In this document: positions 8,838 to 19,016 of the stretch, one piece after another
Numbering within the stretch: the first letter of the stretch is position 1
How the letters are laid out: the number at the start of each line of letters is the position of its first letter
Assembly: GCA_028820215.1 (NCBI GenBank)
Contig: JAPPKD010000079.1
Location: 10,799 to 74,798, forward strand
Source of the DNA: Spirochaetaceae bacterium
GTDB lineage: Bacteria > Spirochaetota > Spirochaetia > SZUA-6 > Bin103
Direction of reading: 5' to 3'
DNA length: 64,000 bases
Program-made: the position numbers and the translations under genes
Notes under the pieces: model-generated
What the model saw: only the letters and a program-made list of their open reading frames with translations
Told to the model about the DNA's origin: nothing
Database searches by the model: none

Positions 8838-9848
8838 ATGATGAGGATCTCGAGCGGCGGCGGGGACCTCTCGGACAGTTCCCTGCGGCGCGCCATTCAG
8901 CTCGGTGTCGACTGCATCGACCTGGGCTGTCCGCCCCTCGACCAGCTCGTCGCCGTCAAGAAGCGCATCCGCTCGTTCGGCCTGGACGTCAATCGCATCT
9001 CCCTGCCGGACATGAGCGCCGCCTTCATGCGCGGCGAGGAGGGATCCGGGAAGGAGCTGGACGCCGTCGAGCGCACCCTGCGCGCCTTCGGCGACGCCGG
9101 CTACCGGCTCACCTTCCAGCGCTTCGAGGGCAGCAGCTTCAACCACCTGGTCACCTTCTACGAGTCCGTGCACCGCGGCGGCTACCTCGGGTCGGGCAAG
9201 AGCGTGTGGCTGACCGGCCCGCGCCCGCCCGAGCGTTCGGAAGCGGAAATGCGCCAGGCGCGCATCGCCTACTGGCCGCACTTCGGCCGCGACGAGCCGC
9301 CCGGCCGCGCCGAGCTCGACGCCTGGTGGGGGCAGTTCTGCCGCGTCTTCGAGCGGCTGGTGCCCATCGCGGAGGAGTACGAGATGCGCATCGGCGTGCA
9401 CCCGGCCGATCTGCCCATGCCGGACGCTCCGTTTGGAACGCTGGGGTTTCACCGGGTGATCGACGCGTTCCCCAGCCGCAACGTCGGCTATCTGTACTGC
9501 TGCGGGACGCGCGCGGAGGCCGGCGGACTGCCGCTCGTGCTGGAGGAGATCCATAACTACGGGCGGCAGGGCCGCCTCTTCATGATCCATTTCCGCAACA
9601 TCCGCAGCAGCCTGATGACCGCGAGCGCCTACGAGGAGGTGCTGCTGGATGACGGGGACATGAACATGTTCAAGATCCTGCTGGAGTTGCACCGGGCGGG
9701 CTTCGACGGCTGCCTGAGTCCCGACCACATCTTCCGGCTGGAAGGCGATCCGGATGCCTCGACCGACCAGAACCGTGCGTACCAGGGGCTGGCCTTCTCG
9801 ATCGGGTACCTGAAGGGGCTGCTCGCCGCGCTCGCGGTGGTGGGGTAG
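8838..9848 (+). CDS. Mannonate-dehydratase-like (UxuA family) TIM-barrel enzyme, copy 1
   Basis: A 336-residue protein with UxuA-family landmarks in order: GVHPADLP (compare HPDDPP), a Cys-Gly motif YCCGTR, the HFRNIR strand, LLDDGDMNM, and FDGCLSPDHIF near the end (compare the family's RPDHVP). UxuA dehydrates D-mannonate to 2-keto-3-deoxygluconate in hexuronate catabolism. Several family positions differ (HPDD to HPAD, PDHV to PDHI), so the substrate may be another sugar acid. A near copy lies at 11020-12027, and the PLP enzyme gene follows after 17 bases, suggesting one operon. The start is ATG 8838, with ATG 8841 as an alternative. Confidence 0.8.
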   Translation: MMRISSGGGDLSDSSLRRAIQLGVDCIDLGCPPLDQLVAVKKRIRSFGLDVNRISLPDMSAAFMRGEEGSGKELDAVERTLRAFGDAGYRLTFQRFEGSSFNHLVTFYESVHRGGYLGSGKSVWLTGPRPPERSEAEMRQARIAYWPHFGRDEPPGRAELDAWWGQFCRVFERLVPIAEEYEMRIGVHPADLPMPDAPFGTLGFHRVIDAFPSRNVGYLYCCGTRAEAGGLPLVLEEIHNYGRQGRLFMIHFRNIRSSLMTASAYEEVLLDDGDMNMFKILLELHRAGFDGCLSPDHIFRLEGDPDASTDQNRAYQGLAFSIGYLKGLLAALAVVG

Positions 9849-9865
9849 GAGAGGGAGGAAGTGTC

Positions 9866-11023
9866 ATGACTGCCGAGGAGATCTACGGGAAGCTGGGAGT
9901 GCCCGCGGCCGTCAATGCCGTCGGCACCGGCACGCTGGTCGGCGGGTCGGGCCCCCCCGACTTCGTGCGGGACGCGATGGAGGCCGCGAGCGGGCGGTTC
10001 GTCAAGATGGACGATCTGCTGCGCGCCTGCGGTGACGCCATCGCCGCCCAGGTGGGCACCGAGGCCGCCTACATCTCCTGCGGCGGCGCCGCCGGCGTGA
10101 CCCTGAGCGCCGCCGCCTGCATCGCCGGCACCGACCCCGCGGCCATCGGCCGCCTGCCGGACGCCGAGGGACTGCGCAACGAGATCGTGGTGCAGAAGCG
10201 GCATTCCGACAGCTACGACCGCTGCTTGCGCGCCGCCGGGGCGCGGCTGGTCGAGGTGGGGCGTGAGGACGGCTGCGACGCCGCCGAGCTGGAGGCCGGC
10301 ATCACCGGCGACACCGTGGCGATCTGGTACCCGTGGCCGCCGCTGGGCGACCAGACCGGCCTCTATCCGGAGATGCCCGGCCCGGACGAGATCGTCCCAC
10401 TGGAGGAGGCGCACGCAATCGGCAGGCGGCGCGGCGTGCCCGTGATCGCCGACGCCGCCTCGGACATCTACCCGCTGGATTTCATGCGCCGGTGCGCGGC
10501 CGCCGGAGACCTGGTCGTGTTCGGCGGCAAGTACTTCGGCGGCCCCAACGCCAGCGGTTTCGTGTGCGGCGACCGCGGCCTGATCGAGGCGGTCGCCGCG
10601 CAGGGCTTCACCATGCCGGCCGGCGCCATGGGCATCGGCCGCTCCATGAAGCTGGACCGCCAGCAGGTGATCGCCCTGACCGTCGCCGTCGAGCGCTGGT
10701 TCGCCACCGACCACGCCGCGCGCTTCGCCGCCATCGACCGCAAGCTCGCCGTGGTGGAGCAGGCGCTGCAAGGTCTCCCGCACGTCCGGCTGAAGCCGCA
10801 CATGGTGACTCACGGCTTCTACGGCTCGTTCCTGGTCGTCGAGCTGGACACCGCGGCGCTCGGCAGGACGGCGCGCCAGATCGCCGAGGAGCTGTACGTG
10901 GGCGAGCCGTCGGTGCTTGTGCAGTCGCCCACCGAGTCCACGCTGTGGGTGTTCTTCTACACGGTCGAGGACGGCGAGGAGCGGATCATCGCCGACCGGA
11001 TGCGTGCGGTGCTGCGCCGATGA
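9866..11023 (+). CDS. SelA/DgaE-like PLP-dependent enzyme (putative sugar-acid ammonia-lyase)
   Basis: A 385-residue fold-type-I PLP enzyme of the SelA-like group. The active-site lysine lies in VVFGGKYFGGPNASG (about residue 218), preceded by the aspartate of ADAASDIYPLD. Family relatives include selenocysteine synthase and D-glucosaminate-6-phosphate ammonia-lyase (DgaE). No selenium genes are nearby. The flanking mannonate-dehydratase-like genes favour a role in amino-sugar-acid or sugar-acid breakdown. A good ribosome site (GGAGAGGGAGGA) precedes ATG 9866. The stop overlaps the next start as ATGA at 11020-11023, so the genes are coupled. Confidence 0.78.
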   Translation: MTAEEIYGKLGVPAAVNAVGTGTLVGGSGPPDFVRDAMEAASGRFVKMDDLLRACGDAIAAQVGTEAAYISCGGAAGVTLSAAACIAGTDPAAIGRLPDAEGLRNEIVVQKRHSDSYDRCLRAAGARLVEVGREDGCDAAELEAGITGDTVAIWYPWPPLGDQTGLYPEMPGPDEIVPLEEAHAIGRRRGVPVIADAASDIYPLDFMRRCAAAGDLVVFGGKYFGGPNASGFVCGDRGLIEAVAAQGFTMPAGAMGIGRSMKLDRQQVIALTVAVERWFATDHAARFAAIDRKLAVVEQALQGLPHVRLKPHMVTHGFYGSFLVVELDTAALGRTARQIAEELYVGEPSVLVQSPTESTLWVFFYTVEDGEERIIADRMRAVLRR

Positions 11024-12027
11024 TCCGACTCTCCATGGGGTCGGTCGACCTCTCCGACAGCTTCCTTCGCCGCATCGTCCAGCTCGGCGTCGACTGCGTC
11101 GACCTGGGCTGTCCGCCCCTCGACGGGCTGTCCGCCATGAAGAAGCGCATCCGTTCGTTCGGCCTGGATGTCAACAGCGTGTTCCTGCCGGACATGAGCG
11201 CCGCATTCATGGGCGCTGAGGACGGCTCCGGGAAGGAGCTGGATGCCGTCGAGCGCACCCTGCGCGCCTACGGCGACGCCGGCCTGCGGCTCGTGTTCCA
11301 GCGCTTCGAGGGCAACAACTTCAACCACTTGGTCACCTTCTACGAGTCCGTGCACCGGGGAGGCTACCGCGGAAGCGGCAAGAGCGTATGGCTGACCGGC
11401 CGTCGCCCGCCCGAGCGGCCGGTGGAGGAGATGCGCCGCGCGCGCATGGCCTACTGGCCCCATTTCGGGTACGACGAGCCTCCCGGCCGCGCCGAGCTCG
11501 ACGCTTGGTGGGGACAGTTCTGCCGCGCCTTCGAGCGGCTGGTGCCGATCGCCGAGGAGTACGAGATGCGCATCGGCGTACACCCGGCCGACCTGCCCCT
11601 GGCGGACGCGCCGCTGGGGACGCTGGGGTTCCACCGGGTCATCGACGCGTTCCCGAGCCGCAACGTCGGCTATCTCTACTGCTGCGGCACGCGAGCGGAG
11701 GCGGGCGGACTGCCGCTTGTCCTGGAGGAGATCCACAACTACGGCCGCAAGGGCCGCATCTTCATGGTGCACTTCCGCAACATCCGCGGCAGCCTGATGA
11801 CCTCCAGCGCCTACGAGGAGGTGCTGCTGGATGACGGCGACATGAACATGTTCAAGATCCTGCTGGAGTTGCGCCGCGTGGGCTTCGACGGCTGCCTGAG
11901 TCCCGACCACATCTTCCCGCTGGAAGGCGATCCGGATGCCTCGGCCGACCAGACCCGCGCGTACCAGGGGCTGGCCTTCTCGATCGGCTACATGAAGGCC
12001 CTGCTCGCCGCGCTCGCCACGGTCTGA
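11020..12027 (+). CDS. Mannonate-dehydratase-like (UxuA family) TIM-barrel enzyme, copy 2
   Basis: A 335-residue paralogue of the protein at 8838-9848, by eye roughly 85% identical along its full length. The last 200 residues are nearly the same. The same HPADLP, YCCGTR, HFRNIR and LSPDHIF motifs are kept, so both copies look functional. ATG 11020 overlaps the stop of the PLP enzyme gene (ATGA), which fixes the start. Differences cluster in the first 65 residues and in short patches (for example GSSF versus NNF), which could alter substrate choice. The arrangement of two paralogues around one PLP enzyme suggests tandem duplication within an operon. Confidence 0.8.
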   Translation: MIRLSMGSVDLSDSFLRRIVQLGVDCVDLGCPPLDGLSAMKKRIRSFGLDVNSVFLPDMSAAFMGAEDGSGKELDAVERTLRAYGDAGLRLVFQRFEGNNFNHLVTFYESVHRGGYRGSGKSVWLTGRRPPERPVEEMRRARMAYWPHFGYDEPPGRAELDAWWGQFCRAFERLVPIAEEYEMRIGVHPADLPLADAPLGTLGFHRVIDAFPSRNVGYLYCCGTRAEAGGLPLVLEEIHNYGRKGRIFMVHFRNIRGSLMTSSAYEEVLLDDGDMNMFKILLELRRVGFDGCLSPDHIFPLEGDPDASADQTRAYQGLAFSIGYMKALLAALATV

Positions 12028-12045
12028 CGGACGGGCCCGGCCGCC

Positions 12046-13161
12046 TCAGGCGGGGCCGAGATTGCGCCACCAGCGGACTTCGTTGCTGCCGCGCTCGGCG
12101 GCGGCCACGATGTCCAGCCGGCCGTCCCGATCAAGGTCGACCAGGATCACCTGGTCGGCGGCGGTCCACCCCTCCTTCAGGACCTGCATGCTCCATGGCC
12201 CGCGCGGGTCGCCGCCGTGCTTGAAGAGGGCCACCCGGCCGGCATCCTCCCATCCCGTGGCCACCACCTCGATCCGGCCGTCGCCGTCGAGATCAGCCGC
12301 GACGGCTTCGAACGCCTGCGGGAAGGGCTCGGCGATGACGTGCCTGCGCCACGGCACCTGCCGCGGATCGCCGGGGTTCTCGTACCAGACGACCTGGTGT
12401 GGCACGTCGCCGACCCCCTGCAGCGGCCGCATGCCGAGGGCCATCACGACGTCCAGATTGCCGTCGCCGGTCATGTCCACCGGGTGGCCATGCGTGGGCT
12501 GGGGTGAGGTGTCGATGACGTGCTTCGTCCATGGCTGTCGGGCGGGATCGCCAGGATTCTCGTACCAGCCGACCTGGTTGCCGGCGACGGCCGAGCCCAG
12601 CAGGTCCATGCGGCCGTCGCGGTCGAAGTCGACGGCCAGGATGGTGCGCGGCTCGCCGATCCCCTCTTCGATGGTGTGCTTGACCCAGCGGTCGCCCCGG
12701 TTCTGGAACCAGGCGACCTCGTTGCCGATGCGCCAGTTGGTCGCGGCGACGTCGAGCCGGCCGTCGCCGTCCAGGTCGGCGACCGCCAGGTCGTAGGCGC
12801 CGGGGAAGCCGCCGTCGGTGATGTAGTGGTGCGTCCACGAGCCGCGCTCGCGGGGGTCGCCGTCGAAGGAGAACCAGAGCAGGCTGCCGCCCTTGTTGTC
12901 CACGCTGACGATCTCCGGCCGGCCGTCGCCGTCGATGTCGGCGATCTCGTGGCGCTCCAGCCACTCGCCCGCGCGCTCGTGGACGACGTGCCGGGTGAAG
13001 CGCCCGCTGCCGTCGTTCTCGAACCAGTAGAGGCCGACGTCGGTGTCCATCGCCACGACGTCCGGCAAGCCGTTGCCGGTGAGGTCCACGGTCGAGATCC
13101 CGAACGCGTAGGAGAACCCGTCCCCGATCAGTCCCTCTTCGAACCGGATGTGCTCCGCCAT
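12046..13161 (-). CDS. FG-GAP/VCBS-repeat beta-propeller protein
   Basis: A 371-residue protein made of about seven repeats of roughly 50 residues. Each has a calcium-binding-like core such as DIDGDGRPEIV, DLDGDGRLDVA or DLDRDGRLDIV, followed by a WYENPGD-type strand. This is the FG-GAP/VCBS pattern of integrin-like propellers, usually linked to binding or adhesion at the cell surface. No signal peptide is visible at the chosen ATG, so the location is uncertain. It converges on the UxuA-like gene with only 18 bases between, and diverges from the glycoside-hydrolase-like gene. A role in recognising a glycan or other extracellular ligand is inferred from context. Confidence 0.8.
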   Translation of the reverse strand: MAEHIRFEEGLIGDGFSYAFGISTVDLTGNGLPDVVAMDTDVGLYWFENDGSGRFTRHVVHERAGEWLERHEIADIDGDGRPEIVSVDNKGGSLLWFSFDGDPRERGSWTHHYITDGGFPGAYDLAVADLDGDGRLDVAATNWRIGNEVAWFQNRGDRWVKHTIEEGIGEPRTILAVDFDRDGRMDLLGSAVAGNQVGWYENPGDPARQPWTKHVIDTSPQPTHGHPVDMTGDGNLDVVMALGMRPLQGVGDVPHQVVWYENPGDPRQVPWRRHVIAEPFPQAFEAVAADLDGDGRIEVVATGWEDAGRVALFKHGGDPRGPWSMQVLKEGWTAADQVILVDLDRDGRLDIVAAAERGSNEVRWWRNLGPA

Positions 13162-13229
13162 GCCGCCTCCTCAGCCCGCGCGGCGGTGTTGCCCGGACCG
13201 CCCGCTGTCGCCAGACTGGGCCGCCCATC

Positions 13230-15448
<2,219 letters not shown>

Positions 15449-15499
15449 CGCCCCGAAGCGGCGCCCGTGGCGCCCCTTTGGCCCATCCCGGCCGAGATC

Positions 15500-16042
15500 C
15501 TATGCGAGCTTGAAGCTGCGCCGGTGGATCGTCGACGGTCCGTGCAGCCGCAACCGCTCCCGGTGGGCGCGCGTGGCGTACCCGAAGTGCGAATCGAAGC
15601 CGTAGCGGCCGTCGATGCGGGCGTACCGGGCCATCCAGCGGTCGCGCGCGGTCTTGGCCAGGATCGATGCCGCCATGATCTCCGGGATGCGGGCGTCGCC
15701 GTCGATCTCCGCCCGGCAGGAGGCTCCCAGGGCCGGCGTGAAGCGCCCGTCGACCAGCACCAGGTCCGGCGCGAGGTTCAGCCCGCGGCAGGCGCGCAGC
15801 ATCGCCAGCAGCGTCGCGTGATGGATGTTGATGCGGTCGATCTCCTCCGGCCACGCCCAGCCGACGGCCCACGCACGCGCGCGTCCGCGGATCAGCGGCG
15901 CCAGCTCCTCGCGGACCCGCGGGTCCACGACCTTGGAGTCATCCAGGCGGTCGTCCGGAAACGGGTCCCCCAGGATCACCGCCGCGGCGGTGACCGGTCC
16001 CGCCAGCGGCCCCCGGCCTGCCTCGTCGATGCCGCAGACGAT
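15500..16042 (-). CDS. rnhB: Ribonuclease HII
   Basis: Removes RNA from RNA-DNA hybrids, including Okazaki primers and misincorporated ribonucleotides. The catalytic motif CGIDEAGRGPLAGP is at the N-terminus, followed by DDSK, LVDGRF and EIMAASILAKTARD, all typical of the family. Between the upstream in-frame TGA and this motif there is no ATG, GTG or TTG. GTG 15979 would delete the catalytic Asp-Glu. An ATC at 16042-16040, 8 bases after GGGAGG, gives the family-typical N-terminus V-C-G-I-D and is taken as a possible non-standard start. A sequencing error is the alternative. At 180 residues it is slightly short. It diverges from smc. Confidence 0.85.
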   Translation of the reverse strand: MVCGIDEAGRGPLAGPVTAAAVILGDPFPDDRLDDSKVVDPRVREELAPLIRGRARAWAVGWAWPEEIDRINIHHATLLAMLRACRGLNLAPDLVLVDGRFTPALGASCRAEIDGDARIPEIMAASILAKTARDRWMARYARIDGRYGFDSHFGYATRAHRERLRLHGPSTIHRRSFKLA

Positions 16043-16059
16043 CGTTCCCCCCTCCCGGT

Positions 16060-16089
16060 TTGACGCTGATTCGACCGCGATGGTAGCGT
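16060..16089 (+). promoter_or_regulatory. Putative sigma70-type promoter of smc
   Basis: TTGACG (16060-16065) is followed after 18 bases by TAGCGT (16084-16089). The predicted transcript would begin near 16096, leaving about 35 bases before the smc ATG at 16131. The -35 region lies just upstream of the divergent rnhB start. Confidence 0.4.
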
Positions 16090-16130
16090 CGGGTGAGGCA
16101 AGCCCACAACGCGTGCGCTGTGCTCACATC

Positions 16131-18902
16131 ATGAGCGGGCAGCTACTGAAGCGGGTCGAACTCCTCGGCTTCAAGTCCTTTGCCGACCGCACGGTGCTGG
16201 AGTTCGGCCCCGACGTGTCCGCGCTGGTCGGACCGAACGGCTGCGGCAAGAGCAACATCGTCGACGCCATCCGCTGGGCGCTGGGCGAGCAGGCGCCCCG
16301 CTCTCTGCGCGCCGAGCGCATGGAGGACGTGATCTTCGACGGCGCCGGCAGCCGGCGGTCGATGAGCGTGGCCGAGGTCACGCTGGTGTTCTCCAACGAG
16401 AACGGACGGTTGCCGATCGACTCCGCGGAGGTTGGCGTCAAGCGCCGCCTGTACCGCTCCGGCGAGAGCCAGTACTTCGTCAACAACACGCAGAGCCGGC
16501 TGCGCGACGTGCGCGAGGTGCTGGCCGATACCGGTCTTGCCACCTCCGGCTACGCATCGCTGGAGCAGGGAAGGATCGACCGTATCCTCTCGGACAAGCC
16601 CGAGGAGCGTCGCGAGGTCTTCGAGGAGGCGGCCGGCATCCTGTCCTACCGCACCCGCGCCGTCGAAGCCGAGCGCGAGCTGAAGCAGGCGGCGGCCAAC
16701 GTGGCGCAGGTGGAGAACGTCCGGCGCGAGGTGCAGCGCCGTTACGAGACCCTGCGCGTGCAGTCGCAGGCTGCCGAGCGCTACCGTTCCCTGCGCGCGC
16801 AGGCCTTCGACGTCGAGCGGGACCAGGAACTGCTGCGTCTGCGCGCCCTGCGGGATCGCCGGCAGCGGATCGAGAAGCGCCTTTCGCGGGAGACGCAGAA
16901 CCGGGACGAGGTCCAGAACGAGATCGACGCGGCCGCGACCAGCGCGCGCAATCATCGGGCCGCGGTCGAGCGCCTGGAGGAAGAGCGCGCCGCGTCCCAG
17001 GAACGCCTGTACGAGATCGCTACCGCCATGAGCGGGGCCGGGAGCGAAATACGGCTCGGCCGCGAGCGCGTCGATGAGCTGGAAGCGAGCATGCACTCGT
17101 ACCACAGCCGCGACCAGGCGCTCGCGAAGCGCATCCGCTCCCTGGAAGCCGAGGTCGAAGCCGCTCGTGCCGGGCTGACCGAAGCGGAACGGGATGCCGC
17201 GGACGCGGAGTCGAAGGCGGCTGCCGACCGTGGAGATGCCGCGGCGGTGGGCGCGCGGATCGCCGAAACGGAGCGGCGCATCGCCGATGCAGCCGCGCGG
17301 GCTGCATCGCACGAACAGCGCCTGGACGGCCTGCGCGACCAGCTTCGCAAGGTCACCGACGAGATCGTCACCGAGCTCGATCAGCGGCTGGGCCAGGGGA
17401 TGGAGTCCACCCCGTCCGCAGCGCTCGGCAACGATGTTGCCGAGTCGCTTGCGCGGCTCCGTCATGACCTCGGCCGGCTCGCGGTCTCGGCAGCGCAGAT
17501 GGACACCGAGGAACGCGCGCGGCGGCTCGGGGACCTGGTGGAGGCGGCCGAGGGTTTGATGAAGGGGTTCGCGCGCTATCGCGAGACCACCGGATCGCTG
17601 CTCGACGAGCTGATCTCGTCGGAAGGGATCGTCACCCACAAGCGGGCGATCGACCGTGACATGGGAGAGACCTTCTGGGCGATCGCCGAGCTCCGCAAGC
17701 AGAGCGAGGAGTTGCGGCGGGCCAATCGCGAGCGCGCGGAACGGCAGGGCCAGTTGCGCGACGCGGTGCAGGAGAGCCAGGTGGCCGCCGCGCGGGCGCA
17801 GGAACAGGCTGCCGCGCTGCGCAGGCAGCTCGCCGCCGCGCAGCGGCAGCTCGACGAGCAGCGCCAGATCCGCGCGGATCTGGCCTCGGAGGAACACCAG
17901 ACCGCGGAGGCGATCCGGGCGCTGGCGTCCAGCACCTCCGATCGCGAGCGGGAGAAGGCGTTCCTGGACCGGGAGCATGATCGGCTGCAGAGGGAGCTGG
18001 GCCGCGCCTCGGCGCAGCTCGCCGCGCATCGCCGCGAGATGGACCGGATCGACCAGGCCGCGCAGCAGCGCTCGGCGCGGCTGCGACAGGCGCAGGAGAC
18101 GCTGGAGCGAGTGCGGGTGGAGCTCGCCGAGGTGGAGGCGGAAGACAAGGCCATCCGCCACACCTTCGCGCAGACCCACTCCCAGCGCCTGGAAGAGCAC
18201 TCCGAGCGGCTGGAGCAGATCGAGGCCACGCCGCGGGAGTTGCGCGACCGACTGGGCCGGCTCCGGGAACGGATCCGCGGCCTCGGGCAGGTCAACCTGC
18301 TCGCTCCGGAGGAGTTCAAGGAGGTGGCCGAGCGCTACCGGTTCCTGACCGGGCAGCTCGAGGACCTGAGCCAGGCGCGCGCCGACCTGAAACGGGTGAC
18401 CGAAGAGATCCAGCGCGAGTCCGCCGAGCGGTTCGGAGCCTCCTTCCAGGCCATCGCCGGTGCGTTCCGGGACATCTTCCGCCGGCTGTTCGGCGGCGGC
18501 CGCGCCGAGCTGAAGCTCCGGAGTCAGGACGTGCTGGAGGCCGGCGTCGACATCCTGGCGCAGCCGCCCGGCCGCAAGCTGGAGAACGTGGGACTGCTGT
18601 CCGGAGGGGAGCGGTCGCTGACGGCGGTGGCGCTGATGTTCGCCATGTACTCTGTCAAGCCGTCACCGTTCTGCGTGCTCGACGAGCTGGACGCCGCGCT
18701 GGACGACGAGAACATCGGCCGCTTCGTCGGGCTCCTGGAAGAGTTCGCGCACGACTCTCAGTTCCTGATCGTCACCCACAACAAACGCACCATCGCCGCC
18801 GCCGCGAACCTGTACGGGGTTACCATGGAGGAGCCGGGCGTCTCCAAGCTGGTGACCCTGCGCATGCCGGAGCGCGCCGAGCGCGAACCGGTTCCGGCGT
18901 AG
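16131..18902 (+). CDS. smc: Chromosome segregation ATPase SMC (short form)
   Basis: An SMC ATPase of 923 residues. The N-terminal Walker A is GPNGCGKSNIVDAIRW (about residue 37). Long charged coiled coils follow, and the C-terminus carries the signature LSGGERSLTAVALMFA and Walker B FCVLDELDAALDD. Two such heads dimerise to organise and segregate the chromosome. Typical bacterial SMCs are near 1180 residues and have a Gly-rich hinge. Here the middle (about residues 420-520) is a short helical stretch with no recognisable hinge. ATG 16131 gives the family-typical N-terminus LKRVELLGFKSFADRT. The open frame extends upstream but that part is antisense to rnhB. Confidence 0.93.
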   Translation: MSGQLLKRVELLGFKSFADRTVLEFGPDVSALVGPNGCGKSNIVDAIRWALGEQAPRSLRAERMEDVIFDGAGSRRSMSVAEVTLVFSNENGRLPIDSAEVGVKRRLYRSGESQYFVNNTQSRLRDVREVLADTGLATSGYASLEQGRIDRILSDKPEERREVFEEAAGILSYRTRAVEAERELKQAAANVAQVENVRREVQRRYETLRVQSQAAERYRSLRAQAFDVERDQELLRLRALRDRRQRIEKRLSRETQNRDEVQNEIDAAATSARNHRAAVERLEEERAASQERLYEIATAMSGAGSEIRLGRERVDELEASMHSYHSRDQALAKRIRSLEAEVEAARAGLTEAERDAADAESKAAADRGDAAAVGARIAETERRIADAAARAASHEQRLDGLRDQLRKVTDEIVTELDQRLGQGMESTPSAALGNDVAESLARLRHDLGRLAVSAAQMDTEERARRLGDLVEAAEGLMKGFARYRETTGSLLDELISSEGIVTHKRAIDRDMGETFWAIAELRKQSEELRRANRERAERQGQLRDAVQESQVAAARAQEQAAALRRQLAAAQRQLDEQRQIRADLASEEHQTAEAIRALASSTSDREREKAFLDREHDRLQRELGRASAQLAAHRREMDRIDQAAQQRSARLRQAQETLERVRVELAEVEAEDKAIRHTFAQTHSQRLEEHSERLEQIEATPRELRDRLGRLRERIRGLGQVNLLAPEEFKEVAERYRFLTGQLEDLSQARADLKRVTEEIQRESAERFGASFQAIAGAFRDIFRRLFGGGRAELKLRSQDVLEAGVDILAQPPGRKLENVGLLSGGERSLTAVALMFAMYSVKPSPFCVLDELDAALDDENIGRFVGLLEEFAHDSQFLIVTHNKRTIAAAANLYGVTMEEPGVSKLVTLRMPERAEREPVPA

Positions 18903-18964
18903 TGGTACGGACCGTGCGCGCCGCGTCGTCTGCAAGGGCAGGGGCTTCTGCCGGGCAGGCCGAA

Positions 18965-18993
18965 TTGCCTGCGCCAGCGGACGGGCCTATCAT
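18965..18993 (+). promoter_or_regulatory. Putative promoter of the FtsH-like gene
   Basis: TTGCCT (18965-18970) and TATCAT (18988-18993) are separated by 17 bases, a good sigma70-type match. They lie in the 114-base gap after smc. A GGAGAGG sequence follows before ATG 19017. Confidence 0.45.
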
Positions 18994-19016
18994 CGGAGAG
19001 GCAGAAGACAAAGCAC

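Noticed and set aside
9866..11023. Selenocysteine synthase (SelA) identity for the PLP enzyme
   Set aside because: No selB, selD or tRNA-Sec is nearby and the neighbours are sugar-acid enzymes. The SelA-like fold alone is not specific.
15825..16130. N-terminal extension of SMC by about 100 residues
   Set aside because: It is antisense to rnhB and unlike any SMC. ATG 16131 gives the standard N-terminus.
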